Shown: positions 11,135-21,876, counted from the stretch's first letter. The stretch is DNA of 64,000 nt from Entoloma clypeatum (GCA_963565915.1 OY751486.1:5146001-5210000), one strand, 5' to 3'. The notes: generated by a model not told the origin, from the sequence alone. Numbers and translations: made by a program.

Positions 11135-11444
11135 TGTTGAAACTTTTCCATCACGTAGATTAGATTAGATTAGATTATATCACGTGACCTTTACACATCT
11201 TCGATTACATACTTATTTGGTTGGTACAAACAGTAGTATGGTATATAAGACCAGGAAACTGTTAATATCAACAAGTTGTCTCTTGACTCTTAACCGCCTC
11301 CATCGCTCTTACCAGCCTCAACCGCTCTCACCAGCCTCACCCTCTCCAACCTATGTAAGTGGTCAGAACGGTATCGTAGAGTACTTCCACTGTAGCCGGT
11401 TGCTTCAGTACACTTGCGGCTAGCGCCCAGGTGGAACTTCAACA
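11135..11444 (+). repeat. 3' LTR of copia-1
   Basis: This is the copy of 5605-5914 and is followed directly by the CATTG target duplication at 11445-11449. Confidence 0.95.
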
Positions 11445-11553
11445 CATTGTGGACACACTCCTGGTAGGTGGACCAGTTCACGCCATCCACGGCGAGCTTC
11501 GGTAGATTGACAACCTTGATGGTCGAGGTCTCAGTAGTGTGTTCAGGGCTCAT
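11445..11553 (-). pseudogene. gag: copia-2 gag N-terminal fragment, split by copia-1
   Basis: On the minus strand the ATG at 11553 opens a copia Gag start with the LPKLAVDGVNWSTYQ motif. It runs into the copia-1 insertion site at 11445 and continues after the other flank at 5604-5576 with VVAKGLR, in the same frame. It is then cut by the GGTCC repeat ending at 5575. About 40 codons survive. The start codon lies only 5 bp from the LTR, inside the primer binding site. Confidence 0.7.
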
Positions 11554-11557
11554 AACC
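11544..11557 (-). promoter_or_regulatory. copia-2 primer binding site overlapping the gag start codon
   Basis: On the minus strand GGTTATGAGCCCTG follows the LTR end. It is complementary to CAGGGCTCATAACC, the anticodon stem-loop of fungal initiator tRNA-Met as recalled. The ATG in the site is both the complement of the CAU anticodon and the gag start codon. Confidence 0.65.
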
Positions 11558-11916
11558 TGTGAGCAGTGGATCCTGTGTGACGTGGATGAAGAACTAGTAG
11601 AATAGAAGTGAAGAACCTCAGTGAGTTAAAGGCACTGATATATATTGATTGATGTACCTAGTAGAATAGAAGTAAAGACTACGGTACATCAGCATGACAA
11701 AATAATGAGGTAAGAGTAGGTACTTACACCTCAGTGAGTTAAAGGCACTGAGGTGTGCTAGCTACGAGTACATGAATATAAGTGTATGATTTATGAATGA
11801 AGTAACCATGGCGTGAATGGATACGGTTACATTGATATGAATGAATAAATAATATGAACGGATACGGGGATGTATGAACACACTGTAGTCGGGTAGTCTC
11901 AATGTAGTAATCAACA
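11558..11916 (-). repeat. LTR of copia-2 (probable)
   Basis: On the minus strand this stretch would start TGTTGATTAC and end CTCACA, directly abutting the primer site. It contains an internal duplication of CCTCAGTGAGTTAAAGGCAC (near 11612 and 11730). The inner boundary is secure because of the primer site. The outer boundary is a guess from the TGTTG start, and no partner LTR is present. I see nothing recognisable in 11917-12161. Confidence 0.5.
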
Positions 11917-12164
11917 AAACTAATAGTACCTACAGTCTGACTCAAATTCTCAAACACAGTCATACAAGCAAGGTATCTGCTGACAAAGTCAGCATTTCTA
12001 GTTGAAATGGTACAGTATTTCTAAGATGACCTTGGAAGCCGATTGACTAAAAACAATGGATTGCAGTCAAAAAATGGGGAAATGTGGGGTTCTGAGGTAA
12101 TCGTTCCGGATTTGGACAATGTCACACTGGTCAGGTGACGTTGGAAGTTAGTGGATGTCCCCTA

Positions 12165-12945
12165 CACAGCACAGGATTCAAAATTTAGCCTCTGCAAATG
12201 ATATTGATAAAGGGTCTGCAAAATAATATTTTGTAGAGGATACTTGGGAGGTGAAGAATGAAAGTATGTGACAGATGTGAAATACATGGCAAAATGTTGA
12301 CATTATCGAGGCATTTCTCATCAACTGTAATACTTGAGGAACAAAAAGATTCAATGATCCAAATATTGATCATGACATCGGTTCTGGTGCCTACTTTCAC
12401 CTTCGCGAAACATCAATTTTAGCACTTGCGAAAGTTTATGAGAAATGACCCCTTTCATAGACACAAAAGTGTTTGTGAAATATCTCCTTTTGGGATGCAC
12501 TTTCCTGATGCCAAAATTAAACTTTTGCAATGTTTATTCTTTCTGCCAAAAATATTACTTGTCCATGAGAAAAGATAAAGTATGGCAAGCCTGAAAGGGT
12601 TTTTAAAGTTGCTTGACAAAGCCCAACTTTTACAAAGAATTTGGTGAACAAGAAAGTAAGAACTTTAAAATAGCAGAACTAGACAAAAAAGGATTTTTTT
12701 CACAACATCATTCTCCACCAACTTTCTCTGGTGAGAATGATCAATATTTGGATCATTGAATCTTTTTGTTCCTCAAGTATTACAGTTGATGAGAACTGCC
12801 TCGATAATGTCAACATTTTGCCATGTATTTCACATCTGTCACATACTTTCATTCTTCACCTCCCAAGTATCCTCTACAAAATATTATTTTGCAGACCCTT
12901 TATCAATATCATTTGCAGAGGCTAAATTTTGAATCCTGTGCTGTG
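12165..12945. mobile_element. foldback/MITE-type element with ~208 bp inverted arms
   Basis: The left arm (from CACAGCACAGGATTC at 12165 to about 12372) and the right arm (about 12738-12945) are inverted copies with only one or two mismatches seen. A ~365 bp non-coding loop separates them. The trinucleotide CTA flanks both ends (12162-12164 and 12946-12948), a 3 bp target duplication of the kind left by Harbinger- or CACTA-type transposases. No transposase is encoded, so it must move in trans. Confidence 0.75.
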
Positions 12946-13108
12946 CTACCTCTGAGATCTGAGAAGTTGATACGGATCAATGAGATGGTTGAGTCACGTG
13001 GTTTGAAAGTGTTCAACGTTAACGTTCAACGTTCAACGTTCAACATGACCCAACCAAACCCTGAAGATGACAACTGCGGATTGGTGAACAGCGCCATCAT
13101 CCAGCACC

Positions 13109-13115
13109 TATAAAA
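13109..13115 (+). promoter_or_regulatory. TATA box of GFA-like gene, copy 1
   Basis: TATAAAA in the context CAGCACCTATAAAAGGATGGG is conserved in all three copies (also 41219 and 46517), about 85-90 bp before the start codon. Upstream, at about 13012-13042, this copy alone has a run of AACGTTC repeats. Confidence 0.7.
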
Positions 13116-13197
13116 GGATGGGAGGACAAGCGGGTGGACGTCCTCAACAACCACTCAAGCTTCTAAATACCCCCATACCTCTTTAACACGTCCAAAT

Positions 13198-13662
13198 ATG
13201 CGTGTTTGCCTCTGCGGAAAGACCACAGTAGGATCAGGTACGCCTTTTGGGATCCTTTCTCTTTTGGAATGCTGTTCACGTTGGGTCAGGTTAATTGCCA
13301 CTGCACCGACTGCAAGTAAGGAGTATGGAAGCAAGGGAGACAGTGGCAACATCGGTTTGTCGCTATCACAGTCCATGGCACCCTGGTCATTCACCATTGA
13401 GCCCATCACAGTCACTCGTATATTTTGTGGCGAGTGTGGATGCGCCATCTCGCATAAATCGGTTGTCTTCGGAGAGTCTCAAGCAATTCAAACCGGATTA
13501 TTCCCGTTCTTCGCGAGAATCCCGGTTGCCGCTGAAAGTTAGTCTATCTGTCTTTACGGTCGATCATCAATCCTCATTCCGTTTTCGCCAGTCTACGTGA
13601 AAGATCGCTGGACGAGGCTGCAGGCCATCGAGGGTGCCGCCCAAGTTCAGGCAGCACCTTGA
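13198..13662 (+). pseudogene. GFA/CENP-V family gene, copy 1, disabled
   Basis: The start VCLCGKTTV and the later block FCGECGCAISHKSVVFGES match the intact gene at 46607-47170, including the intron boundaries. Relative to that gene, about 9 and 20 bases are missing from exon 1. Most of exon 2, after the HCTDCK motif, is deleted up to KEYGSKG. The reading frame is lost and the metal-binding fold would be incomplete. The final exon and TGA at 13660-13662 remain. Confidence 0.8.
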
Positions 13663-15110
13663 TATATTTTCTCATGCATGTTTTCGTTTAACGCCGAATG
13701 AGAGATAGTCCCGTGCTTCTCAGCAACTCACTCACGAGTCACCAGCACCAACGTCTGGGGTTTTCCCTGAGTGAGAGTGTACTATGCCCTCCTTACCTGG
13801 CCCCCATCTTCATCCCAGGTGCCCAGTGCCCCCGAGTGACTTCCTTTTCGTCGTACGCGGTAGCCTTCGTAGAAACACGAACAGTTCGCAAACTCCGTTT
13901 GGAGGGCAGCATTCGTTGCGGTCACTCAAGTGGATTGAACGTGAGTCCGTGGTAATTTGCAAATATATGACCCAAGTCAGTTTCTTTGGAAGGAAGTGCG
14001 AGTGTGTTCTCAGAGACGCCGTCGATACGGACGATCTCAAGATCTTGATGGTGGAAGTAGAAGTCGATAAAAATGTCCCCCGTGTGGGCCGCTTCAGGAT
14101 ATGGGAGTTGATTATGCCCAAGAGCAACGGCGGTTCGTAAGCCCGTCATGAATCGATATCAATCATTGGCTTTTTTCGTTCCACGCCTCCCGTGTGAGGG
14201 GTTCGTTCCATGTCGGGAGGCTGGGCCGAACCGCAGTAACAGTGAGACGAGGGAACCCATCAACTCCTCATCATTTCGGGATGAGGCTGCGCCGTCTGGG
14301 AACAAGTGAGAGTGCACTTGTTTCCCGGTATAACGTTTACGTCTGAAAGGGTAATGGAGAACGCCGCTCCGAGTCAGCGCGTCAGCGAGACAGTGTGTTT
14401 CGTGCCGGTGAACGTTAACCTCGGGCTCGCACACGCGGCTAGAACAACTTTCTACTCTCGCAGATCAAACAGCTCTTTGGCGCATTACACGCGAGTCGGC
14501 AAGAACCACCCAGTATGGAATTCTTTGACGGCCGCCGGTAGATCAGTGGTGACCCTTCCTTCTCAGGCTGATCTTCTCAAGCTAATCTTCTCTCTGAGAC
14601 TGGAAAGCAATTCCGACCGATGGGTCCAGGTAACAGGCAGTATCTTTCGCCCGTCTTCCCATGCAGAGTACAAGGGACTCGTTCTAAGCCGTATGGAGAA
14701 TGATGTGCTGGGCGACCGAGATGAACAGAACGACTAGAGGGACGTTGAAACTCGAATATCTGAATCCCCTCGCCATGCGGCCATGGTAATCTTCGATGCT
14801 GCTGTTTGCATCTACTTCCATATTCCGGGACGTGGGGAACTGGCGAACACCCAAAAGAATCAACACTCATTCCCATCGAGAAAGGAATGACAACTTCGAA
14901 AGGAGCATCGCATTTGGCGTCGCAGAAGGATTGACGAATTCCGAGTCCGCACATCTGTTTCTGTCCAAGATCGTATCCCTGACCTCTTCTCACGTTTCAT
15001 ACTTCAAATTCGGACTTGTAGGCTTCTCTGTTGATGGTTTCTGTTGGATCGACCCCAGGAGCGGCCTATGGCATTCACGACATTTAGAACTATTGCCAAA
15101 TTATTGCTGG
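13663..15110. other. duplicated spacer between GFA-like and peptide genes
   Basis: This spacer is repeated with indels at 43265-44501 and 47171-48159. Open frames on either strand are short, not maintained between copies and not recognisable. One minus-strand stretch near 13960-14149 looks protein-like (EIVRIDGVSENTLALPSKE) but has no start or partner exon I can support. A short palindrome, CTTGTTCCCA with its complement, lies near 14300. Confidence 0.5.
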
Positions 15111-15113
15111 ACA

Positions 15114-15120
15114 TATAAAA
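15114..15120 (+). promoter_or_regulatory. TATA box of cysteine-rich peptide gene, copy 1
   Basis: TATAAAATGGG lies ~98 bp before the start codon. The same core promoter and leader (CTCTCCAGCATAGCAACTATT) precede the other copies at 44502 and 48160, and a diverged version lies at 40628. Confidence 0.75.
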
Positions 15121-15211
15121 TGGGTTCTCGGGGTGTTCGTCCTCTCCAGCATAGCAACTATTCAAGTCACTGTTGTCGCGCTCTCACTGTAACGAACCCC
15201 ACGATTTCACC

Positions 15212-15455
15212 ATGCATTTCTCCCGTACTCTCATCCTTGCCGTGGCTCTCTGCTTGGCGAGTGCATCCGCTAAGCATAGTACTTTGCCACCGTGTACCAA
15301 AAGGAAAGACAGCTTTTGCACAGACGCTAGCGACAGAAGGTGCTGTGACAGTACCTGTCAGCGGCGTTATAAACAATTCCCAGATATATGGGTGAGCCAT
15401 CCTCGTACCCACCACATGAATGATTTTCAATTCTGAAATATAGGCATGCACATAG
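15212..15455 (+). CDS. small secreted cysteine-rich peptide, copy 1 (63 aa after splicing)
   Basis: The first 20 residues are a signal peptide (MHFSRTLILAVALCLASASA), with a likely cut after ASA. Exon 1 is 15212-15391. A 52 nt intron (15392-15443, GTGAGC...AATATAG) joins a four-codon exon ending TAG at 15453-15455. Splicing adds a sixth cysteine, giving mature spacing C-x7-C-x7-C-C-x3-C-x13-C, a C-C-CC-C-C framework known from inhibitor-cystine-knot folds. Without splicing the frame would end at 15436 with five cysteines, which is less plausible. The product is predicted to be exported. Its role is unknown: effector, antimicrobial or signalling peptide are all open. A second intact copy is at 44600-44855. 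Confidence 0.75.
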
Positions 15456-16649
15456 TAAACCAACCTGAATGCAGTGTTTCCAACACGACGAACCTTATGA
15501 CTGCTAGTAGGTGTACAGTGACAAACCCGTAATTGCACACACTAATGAAGCCACGGTTTTTACCTAGCCGATGCAATCGTCGGGACTGAACTTGAAGTGT
15601 TTTGTTTCTTCTATAAAAAAAAACAACAAAAAAACAATCCTGTTTTACTTTTACTTGTGTCTCGTCATGCTCCGCTGTTCTGTTTTCGTATAAACTTTAT
15701 GTGTACCGAGTGTTGTAGTACATCCGCAGAGCAAAGCTATTTTGTCACGGTACCAAACACCTGATGGGATTCCAGGAGAAAAGTTGCATCAGGCATAGTT
15801 CGTCAATGAGGGTTCAAGAACTGATGCATTCATCGACCGACATCGGCGTTACTGACTATTATAACTATCGAAAAAGATCGTCAAGAAAGAGAAAAACCCC
15901 ATTATACTGCACCCCCCCCCCCCGATTCGCCTCGTATTGACTGTGGCTACGGCCTCGACCTCATGGGTGGTCTGTCCTGGGCAATGGGCATGGTCGGAGA
16001 TGGGGGTGCGTGTGCGAGCATGTGGCGCTGTTTAGCGGTGAGGTCTTGCAGATTGGGAAATCCGGGGCCGAGCGCGCGTGCAACTGGAAAGGAGAGGGTA
16101 TGGAGCTGTGTGGCTCGTCGTGGGTGGCTCGGGAGCCGCGGGAGTCAGGAGTCAGAGGTAGGGAGACAAGAGACAAGAGACAGAGCGACGTGGGGAGAGA
16201 AGAGGCGGGGAAAGGGAGCGGGACTGATCGGCACCTTCCGGCGTGAATATTGAATATCCAAAGCCGTCTCGCAACCACGACACGACACAATCCGCCTCGC
16301 AAGTGTATCCTGCTCAGCGAAGCTCTGGGTTCTGCGTGAGCTCTGTACTTACTCACAAGCATCACCTCCTCCCCTGGTTCCCGCCTTTCATCCTTTCCGT
16401 ACAGAGTAATTTTCCCAGCTTCAATGCTGGGACATCCGTTGATGAGCACGAGAGACTCACCCAGACCACCCCTCTCGTGTCTCGTGGAAGATAGGGCATC
16501 GATTACCCGTACAGATTCCGGTTCCTGGCCTCGGGAAGGGTATATACATGTTGGAGCTCAGGAGTCCCCTGAGTTCCTACCCAGGAGCAGTCCTAGTTAT
16601 GGGAAAAAATGGCGACAAGTTAGAGAACTCAACGGAACTTAAACTGACT
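15456..16649. other. 3' flank and tail of duplication copy 1
   Basis: The tail contains the 3' untranslated region, an A-rich tract near 15616, a C-homopolymer near 15911, a purine-rich GGGAGACAAGAGACAAGAGACAG tract near 16158 and the AGGAGCAGTCCTAG palindrome near 16583. I see no supportable gene. The long minus-strand frame at 15961-16449 is Pro/Ser-rich shadow. Confidence 0.5.
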
Positions 16650-16951
16650 TACAGTAATTGACCGGTCACGTGTACACCCAAATCAAGATTGTCGAATTAC
16701 AGGATATCCCCACCTATTTTAATGAATCAAACTATCTGGGGGCCAGGAATGGTACTTGGAAAAGATTCATACCAGGTGTTATAGACACTGGACGACGTGA
16801 ACAGATTGTAGAATAGGATCAGTCGAAAATTATATCTCGTCCAAATTTCGCGATCATTGTAGGACAAAATCTTGTCTCCATCAATGAAATCTATCAAGTA
16901 TTTGTTGGGGTGAGTACATATACTTTATTCCCAAATTCTAGGACCCAAAAC

Positions 16952-19900
16952 TAAGGCTCCAACCATTTTGTTTATGTTTATGCCTCAAAGGTAAATATTA
17001 CAGAAAGAGTTATTTAAACCATATAACTATCTATATATGTTTAATATACTGTATATTAAACAGTTGTTATAAGACTATTTTTTTGCTTCATTATCACCAT
17101 GCTTTCATCATGGAACATTCTTCGGCATCATCTCAAACAAACCACTACATATCCAGGTTTTTGTAAGCAGTGCCATCATTGCAGTATTTTCCTTCAACGA
17201 GCTTTGCAAGGAAGTGCAGATGTGCTGTGACTTCAAAAAAAGATGTTTGACAGAGACACTAGTCGCCGGAATAGCAAGATAATCTTGAGCCATCCGTGCA
17301 AGGATTGGAAATTCTGAGGCATGGATCTAGTAGAACTGAGAATCTCAAAATGGAAACAATGAATGACGTGCTCACCTTCCACCAAAGCAATGGATTCAAT
17401 AAGACTTCTTCTAAAGATGGCTCATTGCCAGTGCGAGTTTTCTCAACTGGCTCATCCTCTGAAACTGGTGCAGCCTCAAACCTAAAATAACAGCTCAATT
17501 CATTAGTGAGCTCTTCCGCTGGCGTGCATTTGGAAATTGTTGTCGATGATGTAGTGGTGGTGGGCCGCTGAAATGTGCATGCACTTGCAAGAAACAATGG
17601 TGTTTTGGCAACTGGCCTTGCTGTAGGTTTGGGCCTGGGCACAATTTGTGGGGCTGGCAGGGTGGATGTTTTGAGATATCTTTTGGCGACATATCTAAAG
17701 ATAACCTCTACACTATTGATGGCCACTTTTTGTTCATCTTGGTCAGTGGGATCAGCAGTGGTCACGAACCAGTGGCTATGCAAGCAGGGATGCAAAACTG
17801 ATGGCAAACCGTTGGAAAGCTTGCTGTGCAGTAGTCAATAAAACATACTCATTCCAAGAATATATATGTGGTGGCTCCTTGCAGGGGCAGAGTACTTTCT
17901 GAGCTTTTTGAGACCCCTGTCGATTGCTTGTTGCACTGTGAATGTAGTATTGCAGTCAGCTAAAATGGCTTCAAGATGCTGTTCCATTTTCCAATACAAA
18001 GGCAAGACAAGAGAAATAGTCGGAACTTTGTTTTGCGACATCTGAAGAGTGACCTCCGTGAACGGCTTCAATGATCGTATGTTAACATTCAAAAAAGTGG
18101 CAATAACTATGGCCATGCACTTCGAGGATCCTGGCAATGACTCCCAAAACTTCCCATTCATCCTCCGTTAACAGCAACATGCGAAGTCCGGGTGTCTGAT
18201 AAACATAGTCATTGACAGCCTCTTTCAGTAACTGTGCCCGCAGAACCATTGTGTGTGTGTAATTCCAGCATGTACAGACATCCTTGACCATAGCCAGAGA
18301 TTGCCACCTATCATTTGGCTGGGGATACCTCGCAATTGCACATCACCAAAATTTTTGTCGCTGTTGCAGAGTTGACATGGTCCTCTTTGCAATGGAACAA
18401 AGCTAAAAGTATTGATCTCTGTAAGAAAAATAGATCTTTGTCCAAGAAGAGAATCACATACCTTGGACAGCAGACTTTGGATAGCTTCTAGCTTCTCTTC
18501 ATCCTCCATCATGATGTTCTCAGGCTCACCCTCATCCTCAACTAGTTCTTGGAATTCCTCTCCATCCAGCGCAAGCTGGTCGGGGTCCGTGTCAATGTCC
18601 AAGTGAAAGGGCTGATCCTTGTTTAGCAAGAAGTGATCATGTTCAGCAGGATCATTGGCTTCTCCCAGAGCGGCAAGGATGTCTTGGACAACAAGATTGA
18701 CGACATGGCAGAGGCAGCGAATATGATGGTTGGGAGATTCTGGAACCCCATATCGAGCCAAGAGAATATGAGAGACAGTGGCGATGAGAACATCATTCAC
18801 CGACACATTGTCAGCGGTGAGGCTAATGAAGTAAACCTAGACGTCACCTGTGATTTGCCAGACAACATTGACATAAAAACATATCTTATCAAGTCCACCA
18901 ATCTCACACACGCCATCCATGAATGCTTTTCCACCATACATACAACCCTTGATGGTCCTTTTCCGCAAGCAGCTTGAAATCAACCACCCGCTCAATGAGT
19001 TCCCAGTTATCATCGATGAAGCATCCAATTGTGCCGGCGAATGTATAGACCATCTGAGGTGTGGTCCATGTATCTGTGCTATATGCAATTCTTGACTTGA
19101 TGGCCTAAATCATGAGTCAGAATTGTTTCATGCACATTCTCAATATCACTTACAGCAAATTCACGTACAACTTTTCCATGGAGCTCCTCAAAGATTCGGA
19201 CTAGTTGGTTGCGAACTGTTGTATCGGAGGGCAACAGGTAAGTAATTTTGAGATATTTGAATAACATTTGAAGTGTCGGGGCTTCTCCAGTTGTCCATGG
19301 AAGGCTCTCATCAATTATCCATGCTGCAAAGATACGCAAGAAGCCTGCATATGTGGCAGTGACTTCCGGATTTAATTCACCTTCCTTCAGAAACGCCTTC
19401 ATCAATGCAGCACTTTTCTTCCAATTGAACTTTTTCTCGCTCATTGGCCCACTATCACCTGTTTTCTCAGTCTTCTTTCCCTTGCAATCTGCCGCATGCC
19501 TGGCAAGATTTTGAAGCTTCGGTAACTTTGGTTCCATATCAAGAGTAATATTTAAACCATTGATTGACCTTGAGAAGGTGCGAGTGCTGGCGAACGGTAT
19601 AGGTGAGTTATCTTTATGCAGTGCTGTCATGTTCAAATATACCAGGGACAGAAACGACAACAGAACTCCCAGCGCTTGGTGCCTGACTTATCAACGGTTG
19701 GGACAGGATCATGAAAATGCTTTAAACTTTCATTTTCTGGACCGTATTGAGCTGCTTTGGGCTCCTCCCTCGCTTTGACATTTCTCAATGCACTTTTCCC
19801 ATCAGATTCATCCCCTGAGTCAATGTCCATCTGATTGCCATCCTCGACAATCTTTCTCTTCACTGGGCCAAACTCCTCCCGCTGGTCAACCTCGTCACAC

Positions 19901-20681
19901 TCAAGGTCACACTTTCTTTTTTGTTCTCTTTTTTCTTGCTAACTCTCTTTTAGAATTTATGATAGGGTAATTAGTGATTAGTACTCACCAATTTACAACC
20001 ACATTCAGTCTCGCTCGTGAGTTCTTTCCCATCACTACCATAAATGGACTCAGGAGCTTCATTGTCAAGGGCATTGCTATGCTTAGGCAGCCGGTATGTT
20101 TTGTCTTTTGCCACATACAAAATGACCACATTGTTGGAGTTTGCTTGCTGATAGTAGGGCACCATTATCAACAGCATCTCCATCAGATTTAGACATGTCT
20201 TTGGGAATGGTTATTTTTAATTTGGATGCTAGTCTGAATAATCAAGATAAGGTTTAGAGTCAATTAACATGTTGTATTACAACTAACCTTGAGCCTGGCG
20301 GGGTTTAACTCTAGCTGTTGCTTTGACCATCCAAAAGTATTGGTCCACGCCTTGTACACGATCAGTCACTCGCCGTTCGCATTTTTGATCATTGGCCAAG
20401 ATATTTCTAGGATCAGGGTTGTCTCACATGGGCATCATTGTTGAGTTAGGGGGGCAGGTCAAGTTGTTGATAACAGAAAAGAAAGTTTTTGAGTTCTTAG
20501 CCTTCGAAGGTCAGCCTCCTGCTTCTATTATGTCGCAACATCTCAGCAAACTGTTTAATCATGTATATACTGTTTAGCTACTGTATACACATTTCTGGCC
20601 ATAGAGGTCTAAACGTAAACATAAACATATATGGTATATACCGTTTAACACACTTATATAGATAGAATGGTTGGAGCCTTA
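16952..20681 (-). mobile_element. hAT transposon hAT-1
   Basis: The terminal repeats TAAGGCTCCAACCATT (16952) and its inverse (ending 20681) are flanked by a perfect 8 bp target duplication CCCAAAAC (16944-16951 and 20682-20689). The interior holds a minus-strand hAT transposase gene. The element is 3730 bp, a normal autonomous hAT size, and sits inside the mariner-like element. Confidence 0.9.
17108..20197 (-). pseudogene. hAT-1 transposase, multi-exon, degraded
   Basis: The probable start is ATG at 20197 (MSKSDGD). A broken BED-type zinc finger (WEFCCRFC) lies near 19670. The RNase-H-like core shows STDTWT near 19080, the second catalytic Asp in ADNVSVND near 18810, and RCLCHVVNLVVQDIL near 18710. 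The C-terminal dimerisation block is WWK joined across a 49 nt intron (17375-17327) to IHASEFPILARMAQDYLAIP and SVSVKHLF. Frameshifts near 20090 and stops near 18350 suggest it is no longer functional, though intron prediction is incomplete. It would cut and paste hAT ends. Confidence 0.8.
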
Positions 20682-21083
20682 CCCAAAACACGGCACACTG
20701 GGGTCTAGGAAGTGCTTGACAATGGATTTTACTCATTTCAAAGCTATCCCACCTTTTGATATTTCAACCACAAAACAGCACAAAAGGGATGGGGGGTGGA
20801 TTCAACACTTAAAATATATTCAAATATCACCAATACATTGTTTAATACATGTGTAGTTGGTGCTTGTCCCTGGGGGAACAAGAAAAGGTTGAGTGTACAG
20901 TCGAGGGGCGGTGTACACGTGACCAGTCAATTACTGTATTGCACTTTTCATAAATAATGACACTTGTGAAAAAAATCTGAAAGTTTCGGGCCAGGGCTCT
21001 GAGATCCAGTGTGATGCGTGGCTCATGCTCCCACAATCGTCGAATACCACTGTTTTTCCTTCAACTCTTTCATTGGGCTATCC

Positions 21084-21365
21084 ATGGGCAACAAACAAAT
21101 AAGTGATGACCTGAAGGAGGTTGCCCTGAGGCTCAAAGACCATGGCCATGACACAGTAGAAGACATCATAGAAATCACAGGAATCTCTCGCAGCACACTC
21201 CTTTGGACTGTCAGACGGAAACGACACACAGGGAGCATTGCAAAGGTGCAGGCAGTGGGGAGAGAAAGACCCAGATTGCTCGCAAAGGCAGATGGACAGT
21301 ACTTACTCTCACTTGCTCAACATAATTCAACTGTCTTCTTGGATGAATACATCAGCAAACCCTGA
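21084..21365 (+). pseudogene. Tc1/mariner transposase N-terminal fragment
   Basis: The frame from MGNKQISDDLKEVALRL contains a helix-turn-helix (VEDIIEITGISRSTLLW), then GRERPRLL and a truncated STVFLDEY, matching the DNA-binding half of Tc1-like transposases of basidiomycetes. The DDE catalytic half is absent, and the frame stops shortly before the gypsy-A LTR. A TACAGT end at 20896 may be its original left terminus. Confidence 0.65.
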
Positions 21366-21472
21366 TTTTTTCCATAGCCTGTCATAGCACCCTGACCTAG
21401 CGCGAGAGCATCCCATAGCAACCCACTTTAGCTGAGAGCATCCCATAGCACCCATAGTGTTGACAGTATCAC

Positions 21473-21874
21473 TGTTATGGACTCTACGGTATGAGGACCA
21501 CATCATATCTTTTACTTATCGGCCCGACTTGGGGCCCTCTTACGAGCTTACTATGTCTAATGCCTACTTTCGCAACCTTCGATTTCCAGTCTGACTCATT
21601 ACATTACTTTGTCATCCCCTTTAGTATACTTCGCTCCCGCGCTGACTCACTTTCCGCAGTCAGCTTACTCACTGTACATAGCCTTCCGCAGTCGCCTTAC
21701 TCATGCGCACTGCCTTCCGCAGTACTGACTCATCCGCTACCGCCTATAGTCAGTACCTATATAAACCTCTTGTACTATAGTAGATTCCTTAGATTTAGCA
21801 ATCACTTTGCTCTTTGCCTTTCCACTTTCCTGCATACTCTGCCCGAACCTTGGAACGGTTTGTTAAGCATAACA
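21473..21874 (+). repeat. 5' LTR of gypsy-A
   Basis: The 402 bp repeat begins TGTTATGGACTC and ends AAGCATAACA. It contains tandem TCCGCAGT-type words in U3, a TATATAAA box at 21758-21765 and a presumed RNA start at AGATTTAGCAA (21791), 33 bp downstream of the TATA box. U3 matches gypsy-C; the R-U5 part matches all three relatives. Confidence 0.9.
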
Positions 21875-21876
21875 AG

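Larger units (their letters stand above)
5605..11444 (+). mobile_element. intact Ty1/copia retrotransposon copia-1
   Basis: Two 310 bp LTRs (5605-5914 and 11135-11444) differ at one position seen (C/T near 5709 versus 11239). They flank a single uninterrupted gag-pol frame. The element is bordered by a perfect 5 bp target duplication CATTG (5600-5604 and 11445-11449). A primer site follows the 5' LTR and a G-tract precedes the 3' LTR. All parts expected of an autonomous element are present, so it is young and possibly active. Its insertion splits the gag of copia-2, which reads continuously across the target site once copia-1 is removed. Confidence 0.95.
12990..16649 (+). repeat. host segmental duplication, copy 1
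   Basis: The unit holds an E-box-like GTCACGTGG, the GFA promoter and gene, a ~1.5 kb spacer, the cysteine-rich peptide gene and a ~1.2 kb tail ending near the AGGAGCAGTCCTAG palindrome. The same order recurs at 41063-46298 and, truncated, at 46383-48262. Copy 1 lacks about 260 bp of the tail present in copy 2 (45870-46120). It ends exactly where the mariner-like terminal repeat begins at 16650. Confidence 0.85.
16650..20938. mobile_element. mariner-like inverted-repeat element, split by hAT-1
   Basis: The ends are TACAGTAATTGACCGGTCAC at 16650 and its near-perfect inverse ending at 20938, giving ~28 bp terminal repeats (CAGTAATTGAC-Y-GGTCACGTGTACACC) with TA at both borders, as in Tc1/mariner elements. 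Without hAT-1 (16952-20681) and one target copy the element is about 550 bp and non-coding. Its right end overlaps another outward TACAGTCGAGG at 20896, so that border may be composite. Confidence 0.6.

Noticed and set aside
14577..14993. 138-codon minus-strand frame in the spacer of copy 1
   Set aside because: Not preserved in copies 2 and 3, where deletions are not multiples of three; no recognisable domain.
15961..16449. 162-codon minus-strand frame in the duplication tail
   Set aside because: Pro/Ser/Arg-rich composition with no motif; the corresponding frame in copy 2 (45328-45683) is shifted and broken.
20895..20938. A separate 44 bp TACAGT...ACTGTA palindromic element
   Set aside because: More simply explained as overlapping termini of the mariner-like element and a neighbouring Tc1-type end.
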